From Pseudomonadota bacterium (GTDB lineage Bacteria > Pseudomonadota > Gammaproteobacteria > Pseudomonadales > Azotimanducaceae): DNA of 8,960 nt. The position numbers and the translations under genes are program-made. Below the pieces are notes generated by a model, which had not been told where the DNA came from, ran no database searches, and worked only from the letters and a program-made list of their open reading frames with translations. The DNA is taken from the NCBI GenBank assembly GCA_009936895.1, contig JAACDS010000012.1, forward strand, positions 1 to 8,960. Reading direction: 5' to 3'. Position 1 is the first letter of the stretch. Each line of letters begins with the position of its first letter. Of the stretch, positions 5,954-8,960 are shown one piece after another.

Positions 5954-6727
5954 GTGTCCGATACAAGCACTATAGAAACCGCCAGCCTCGCGGTAGCTGA
6001 TCTGTTGGTCGCAAGCCAAAATACCGTGTTCTTTACGGGTGCCGGCATCAGTACAGAATCAGGCATTCCAGATTTTCGCAGTCCGGGCACGGGCCTGTGG
6101 AACAAGATCAGACCCATCGAATTTCAGGACTTTGTAAATTCCGCTGAGTCGCGCCGAGAATCTGGGGAGCGAAAATTCGCCAACGATGTCATGGCCAGCG
6201 CAGTACCCAATGCTGGACATCGAGCGGTTCAGCAATGGTTTGCCTTGGGACATGCTGGAGGTGTGATAACCCAAAACGTCGACAATCTGCACCAAGATTC
6301 AGGGCTCGAAGATCATCAGGTGGGTGAGCTGCACGGCAACGCAACCTATGCACGCTGTCTTTCGTGCAGTGCGCGGTATGGTTTGGACGGCATTCGTGCA
6401 GAGTTCGAACAGCATGGCGAGGTGGCGCCCTGTCCGAGTTGCGGGGGGCTGATCAAAACCGCCACGATCTCTTTTGGACAAAGCATGCCAGAAGCCGCAA
6501 TGGCGAAAGCCCAACAGTTCACGGAAACCTGTGACTTAATGATCGTCTTGGGTTCTTCGCTCACGGTATATCCAGCCGCGGGTTTTCCCCAATACGCAAA
6601 GCAGCTTGGCGCGTCGCTGGTGATCATTAACCGCGAGCCAACGGATCAGGACGATAGCGCCGATCTTGTCGTTCATGAATCGATTGGTGAGGTCATGAGT
6701 CGAGCTGTGGCAAGAACCGCGCATTAG
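5954..6727 (+). CDS. Sir2-family NAD-dependent protein deacylase (sirtuin, CobB-like)
   Basis: Starting at GTG 5954 the product has 257 residues, typical for bacterial sirtuins. It removes acyl groups from lysines using NAD+, releasing nicotinamide and O-acyl-ADP-ribose. Motifs, counted from this start: GAGIS at 29-33 and SGIPDFRS at 36-43 (NAD binding), TQNVDNLH at 106-113, catalytic H127 in LHGN, zinc-binding CLSC (C135, C138) and CPSC (C160, C163), ISFGQSMPE at 172-180, GSSLTVYPAAGFP at 200-212 and INREPT at 225-230. The segment after the first helix (SRRESGERKF, about 66-75) lacks a CobB-like Tyr-x-x-Arg pair, so deacetylation is more likely than desuccinylation; that is inference. All catalytic and zinc residues are present. 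The stop is 4 bases before the next gene, so the two are probably co-transcribed. Longer N-termini starting at TTG 5855 or ATG 5879 remain possible. Confidence 0.93.
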   Translation: MSDTSTIETASLAVADLLVASQNTVFFTGAGISTESGIPDFRSPGTGLWNKIRPIEFQDFVNSAESRRESGERKFANDVMASAVPNAGHRAVQQWFALGHAGGVITQNVDNLHQDSGLEDHQVGELHGNATYARCLSCSARYGLDGIRAEFEQHGEVAPCPSCGGLIKTATISFGQSMPEAAMAKAQQFTETCDLMIVLGSSLTVYPAAGFPQYAKQLGASLVIINREPTDQDDSADLVVHESIGEVMSRAVARTAH

Positions 6728-6731
6728 CGCC

Positions 6732-7613
6732 ATGAAAGGCCACTCGAGTTCCTTGGGTTTTTCTAAAACGGAACTACGCGACATAATCTGCTCGCTTGTG
6801 CCGAGCTGGCGTGATGACGCGCTGGAAGATTTCGACTTCCTGAGCGGCGGCTACAGCAATGCGAATATTGCTTTCACTCGTCGCAGTGCCGATCAGAACG
6901 AACGCTACGTGCTGCGCATTCCCCAGCGGCTACAGCCCTACGTGAATCGCGTGGCCGAATCCGCTTGGTACCTCGATCTGCCCCCGTCGGTGGGCATTCG
7001 CCCCGTCGCTCTCGATATACCAACGGGTCAGATGATTTCAGCCTGGGTGGGCGGTGAGCTGCTGGTGGACGTGTACGCTGACCGGTTTTCCGAGAACGAT
7101 CTGCTGACCTATCTGCACACACTGCATGGCGCGTTGCCCTATGTTGCGGAACAATACAGCGTTCCAGCGCTGCTTGCGGACTTTGTGGGGCCTAGCGAAC
7201 AGGCTGGAACGTTGATGGATGCACTACCCACCGCTCTCACCCAAGCGCATCAACCAGGGCACACTGTGACCTGCCACAACGACCTGAACCCTTGGAATAT
7301 CTTGGTGACCCCGAATGGTTGGGTAACTCTGGACTGGGAGTTTGTGGGACAAAACGACGCCCTGTTTGACTTGGTAAGCCTGCATCAGGGTTTGGAACTT
7401 GAGGTGGATTCTCTGCCGGATCTCGCAAACAAATGGGCGCGAGGCTGGGCACACGACTACTCTGCCGAACGGCTGACTCAGGCATTCGGACAGTTTTGGC
7501 TGCGCGAATGGGGGTGGGCAAGGTTTCAGATGAATGCCGGTAACAGCCGTGATGAGGTTTCGACCCAGGCAGCTGTGGCTGAGGCAATGCTTGCGAACCT
7601 GCCCCAATTCTAA
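6732..7613 (+). CDS. choline/thiamine kinase-like (aminoglycoside phosphotransferase fold) small-molecule kinase
   Basis: This 293-residue cytoplasmic protein belongs to the APH/choline-kinase superfamily, which phosphorylates small hydroxylated molecules with ATP. FLSGGYSNANI at 36-46 is the nucleotide loop, VLRIPQR at 60-66 is the strand that normally carries the ATP-contact residue, CHNDLNPWNIL at 181-191 is Brenner's motif with catalytic D184 and metal ligand N189, and LDWEFVG at 200-206 is the DxE metal site (D201, E203). These fit LicA/choline kinase and thiamine kinase (ThiK) relatives; the substrate cannot be read from the motifs. It begins 4 bases after the Sir2 stop, has no strong ribosome binding site and is probably translated by coupling. 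Its stop codon overlaps the convergent NadR-like kinase gene by four bases. Choline kinase, thiamine kinase and another vitamin or sugar kinase are all possible. Confidence 0.88.
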   Translation: MKGHSSSLGFSKTELRDIICSLVPSWRDDALEDFDFLSGGYSNANIAFTRRSADQNERYVLRIPQRLQPYVNRVAESAWYLDLPPSVGIRPVALDIPTGQMISAWVGGELLVDVYADRFSENDLLTYLHTLHGALPYVAEQYSVPALLADFVGPSEQAGTLMDALPTALTQAHQPGHTVTCHNDLNPWNILVTPNGWVTLDWEFVGQNDALFDLVSLHQGLELEVDSLPDLANKWARGWAHDYSAERLTQAFGQFWLREWGWARFQMNAGNSRDEVSTQAAVAEAMLANLPQF

Positions 7614-8137
7614 GGGTTTAGTGCTTGCCGGATGATGGCTAGGGCGTTCTCCGTGCGGCTGGCACCTTCTCCCTCACAAATTGCGTACGGGCAATCGCGC
7701 CGCCTCAGTTGCTGCTCATAAAGTCCAAACAGTCGTTCTCGATCATTCGGGTTTTCGCGTAGGGGATCCATTTCCCAGGGCAAGTCTGGACGGCAAAGCA
7801 GGTACATACGCGGCGACTGGCTCAGCCACGCCTCGTTGAACAGCGCTGGCACCGGCCCGTATTTTTCCTGCCACCAAATCGTCAGCGTGAGCAGGTCGGT
7901 ATCGAGAATGTGGTGATCGGTATTGTGAACTTGGGTTTCTTGGCCCTGCTGTGCCTGCACCAATGCGATGAGGTCAGATGGCCGGTAGCGGTATGGGCCT
8001 TGTGCTGTATCGGTGGCGCGCTGTGCCAAGTAGCCCCGAGCAAGTTCTGGCAAGACAGGCCATCTCAGTTGCTCAGAGAGCGCCTGCGCCAAGGTTGTTT
8101 TACCCGAGGACTCGGGGCCGGTCAGCACCCAAATCAT
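7610..8137 (-). CDS. NadR-type ribosylnicotinamide-kinase-like ATPase
   Basis: This 175-residue P-loop protein corresponds to the stand-alone kinase domain of NadR, which phosphorylates nicotinamide riboside to NMN and so traps it in the cell. GPESSGKTT at 7-15 is the Walker A loop, LPELARGY at 29-36 matches the NadR PE-AR-Y motif, ILDTDLLTLTIW at 77-88 matches DTD-LT, and PDLPWEMDPLRENP at 117-130 followed by RERLF is the characteristic lid and substrate region. There is no adenylyltransferase domain and no DNA-binding domain, unlike enterobacterial NadR. The frame stays open upstream to 8326, but ATG 8137 is chosen because it begins exactly at the P-loop domain and overlaps the pnuC stop as ATGA (8134-8137), typical of coupled translation. 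Its TAG stop overlaps the TAA of the convergent kinase gene. A related kinase acting on another PnuC cargo, such as thiamine, cannot be excluded. Confidence 0.9.
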   Translation of the reverse strand: MIWVLTGPESSGKTTLAQALSEQLRWPVLPELARGYLAQRATDTAQGPYRYRPSDLIALVQAQQGQETQVHNTDHHILDTDLLTLTIWWQEKYGPVPALFNEAWLSQSPRMYLLCRPDLPWEMDPLRENPNDRERLFGLYEQQLRRRDCPYAICEGEGASRTENALAIIRQALNP

Positions 8138-8736
8138 GGGGTCAGCCTGCGGCGCCAGCTCAGCCAGCCCCAAACCGCCATCGCCAAGTACACTGTGTAC
8201 AACGCCGCGTAAAAGAAAAGCCCCGGATCGCTGCTGAAGCCTTTCAGTACATACAAACCAATTTGCACAATATCGATCAGGAACCAGGCGACCCAACTGC
8301 TCAAATACTTGCGCGCACTCATCCACATGGCGACGAAACTGGCCACGGTGGTCAAACTGTCGGCGTTGGCCATATCCGCTTGGGTGTACTGGGCAAAGCC
8401 ATAGCCCATTAGCAGGCTCCCCAGCACAGTACTGACCGCCAATACCCCCACGGTTTTGAGGGTGATTGGCTGAGGCAGCAGCTCACCGGCCTCGCCGCGC
8501 AGCTGATTGCCTCCGTACAGCCAGTAGTACCAGCCGTAGGCATTCATCAGCACGTAATAAAGATTGAGCAAGACATCGGCGTAGAGCAGGGCTCGGGCGA
8601 CGACGATAACGGTGACCACCGCGTACAACATGCCAATGGGAAACGTCAGAATATGCTCTTTGATCAGCAGCCAAACACAGAGCATGCCGCTCACCAAGCC
8701 GGCGGCCTCAAGCCAGTTTTCAATCAAAAATGTCAC
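8134..8736 (-). CDS. pnuC: PnuC-family vitamin transporter (nicotinamide riboside or thiamine)
   Basis: This 200-residue inner-membrane protein has the short length and seven or so helices of PnuC, a facilitator that equilibrates nicotinamide riboside, with relatives for thiamine (PnuT) and riboflavin. Visible signatures are NAYGWYYW at 65-72, DSLTTVASFVAMWMSARK at 126-143, and WVAWFLID at 148-155 followed by LYVLKG (161-166). Compared with E. coli PnuC as I recall it, the last position of WxxWxxxN is Asp155 here instead of Asn. The start is GTG at 8736; the minus-strand sequence just upstream contains GGGG about 7 bases before it as a weak ribosome binding site. The stop overlaps the NadR-like kinase start, so importer and trapping kinase are translated together. 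The partial gene at 8798-8960 lies 61 bases upstream on the same strand and may belong to the same transcript. Confidence 0.92.
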   Translation of the reverse strand: MTFLIENWLEAAGLVSGMLCVWLLIKEHILTFPIGMLYAVVTVIVVARALLYADVLLNLYYVLMNAYGWYYWLYGGNQLRGEAGELLPQPITLKTVGVLAVSTVLGSLLMGYGFAQYTQADMANADSLTTVASFVAMWMSARKYLSSWVAWFLIDIVQIGLYVLKGFSSDPGLFFYAALYTVYLAMAVWGWLSWRRRLTP

Positions 8737-8797
8737 ATGCTGCCCCAGTATTTGCTCGCCAGAGCTTGCCTAGGAGGGCCAGGTCACGCAACCGGCA

Positions 8798-8960
8798 TCA
8801 GCGATACAGTGGCTCCCAGCGACCATGCTTGAGAATACTCAAGGACATCCACTCCTGATCAAAGGGCACAAGAGTCACCGACGTTGACTCGTCTGCAAGA
8901 TCGAAGACCGGGTAGTTCGCGCTGTCCGAGTGAGCTGTGTTGGCTTTCTGCTGCCAACAC
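8798..8960 (-). CDS. 3' end of an unidentified gene upstream of pnuC
   Basis: On the minus strand an open frame runs from the window edge (first complete codon at 8957-8959) to a TGA at 8798-8800, giving the last 53 residues of a protein. The peptide contains YPVFDLADES (16-25) and ends WMSLSILKHGRWEPLYR, a mixed composition that looks protein-like rather than random. It does not end in the aromatic beta-strand typical of outer-membrane receptors, so a TonB-dependent receptor, often found with pnuC, is not supported. I do not recognise the family. It lies 61 bases upstream of pnuC in the same orientation. An inverted repeat (8937-8944 with 8953-8960) falls within it at the window edge. Being cut, it could also be a spurious frame. 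Confidence 0.45.
   Translation of the reverse strand, partial: CWQQKANTAHSDSANYPVFDLADESTSVTLVPFDQEWMSLSILKHGRWEPLYR

Noticed and set aside
7061..7068. Chi-like octamer GCTGGTGG
   Set aside because: A single copy within a coding region is expected by chance and Chi function depends on the organism.
7224..7607. Two long open frames (127 and 116 codons) opposite the choline/thiamine-kinase-like gene
   Set aside because: They oppose the catalytic motifs CHNDLNPWN and LDWEFVG and show no protein-like features of their own.
8138..8326. Upstream extension of the NadR-like kinase into pnuC
   Set aside because: The additional 63 residues would lie inside pnuC and precede a P-loop that normally opens the domain. 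The ATGA overlap at 8134-8137 gives a better start.
7978..8412. 144-codon open frame on the + strand across the kinase-pnuC junction
   Set aside because: Both strands' real genes (NadR-like kinase and PnuC) have full family motifs here. The + frame is Gln/Pro/Arg-rich and motif-free.

Overview
The window looks like a chromosomal segment of a gammaproteobacterium, probably a free-living aquatic one. The clues are a TctA-type tripartite transporter, an ExbD of the type found in TonB2-like clusters, a PnuC vitamin transporter, a NupC-type nucleoside carrier, compact gene packing and a base composition that by eye sits in the mid-50s % G+C. This placement is inference; the sequence does not fix a genus. 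There are no rRNA or tRNA genes, no insertion sequences, no CRISPR array and no phage genes. Ten genes are essentially complete and two are cut by the window edges. No gap longer than 300 bases lacks a gene.

Layout. (1) Bases 1-1174, + strand: the last 222 codons of a TctA-like permease, then an ExbD-like protein without its usual ExbB or TonB partners in view, closed by a clear intrinsic terminator. (2) 1217-2230, +: low-specificity L-threonine aldolase. (3) 2247-4150, - strand: a two-gene unit in which an EntD-like 4'-phosphopantetheinyl transferase lies 8 bases upstream of a concentrative nucleoside transporter. (4) 4254-4880, +: a small P-loop kinase of the chloramphenicol phosphotransferase-like family, transcribed divergently from the transferase; a strong dyad occupies the shared intergenic region. 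(5) 4834-5841, -: an unrecognised, probably exported beta-propeller-like protein whose 3' end overlaps the kinase gene tail to tail by 47 bases. (6) 5954-7613, +: a Sir2-family NAD-dependent deacylase followed after 4 bases by a choline/thiamine-kinase-like phosphotransferase. (7) 7610-8736, -: PnuC and a NadR-type ribosylnicotinamide-kinase-like ATPase joined by an ATGA start-stop overlap. (8) 8798-8960, -: the 3' end of an unidentified gene upstream of pnuC.

The most coherent functional story is in bases 5954-8736. A PnuC transporter and a NadR-type kinase together fit uptake and trapping of nicotinamide riboside as NMN. The convergent neighbour is an NAD consumer (Sir2) paired with a small-molecule kinase. 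The kinase fold also includes thiamine kinase, and PnuC relatives include thiamine transporters, so the vitamin handled here is not settled. The other genes look like an ordinary mixture of core and accessory metabolism. I did not find a clear-cut new defence, mobile or RNA-based system. The best leads are the orphan ExbD, the dyad at 4177-4213, the propeller-like exported protein and the vitamin-salvage cluster.
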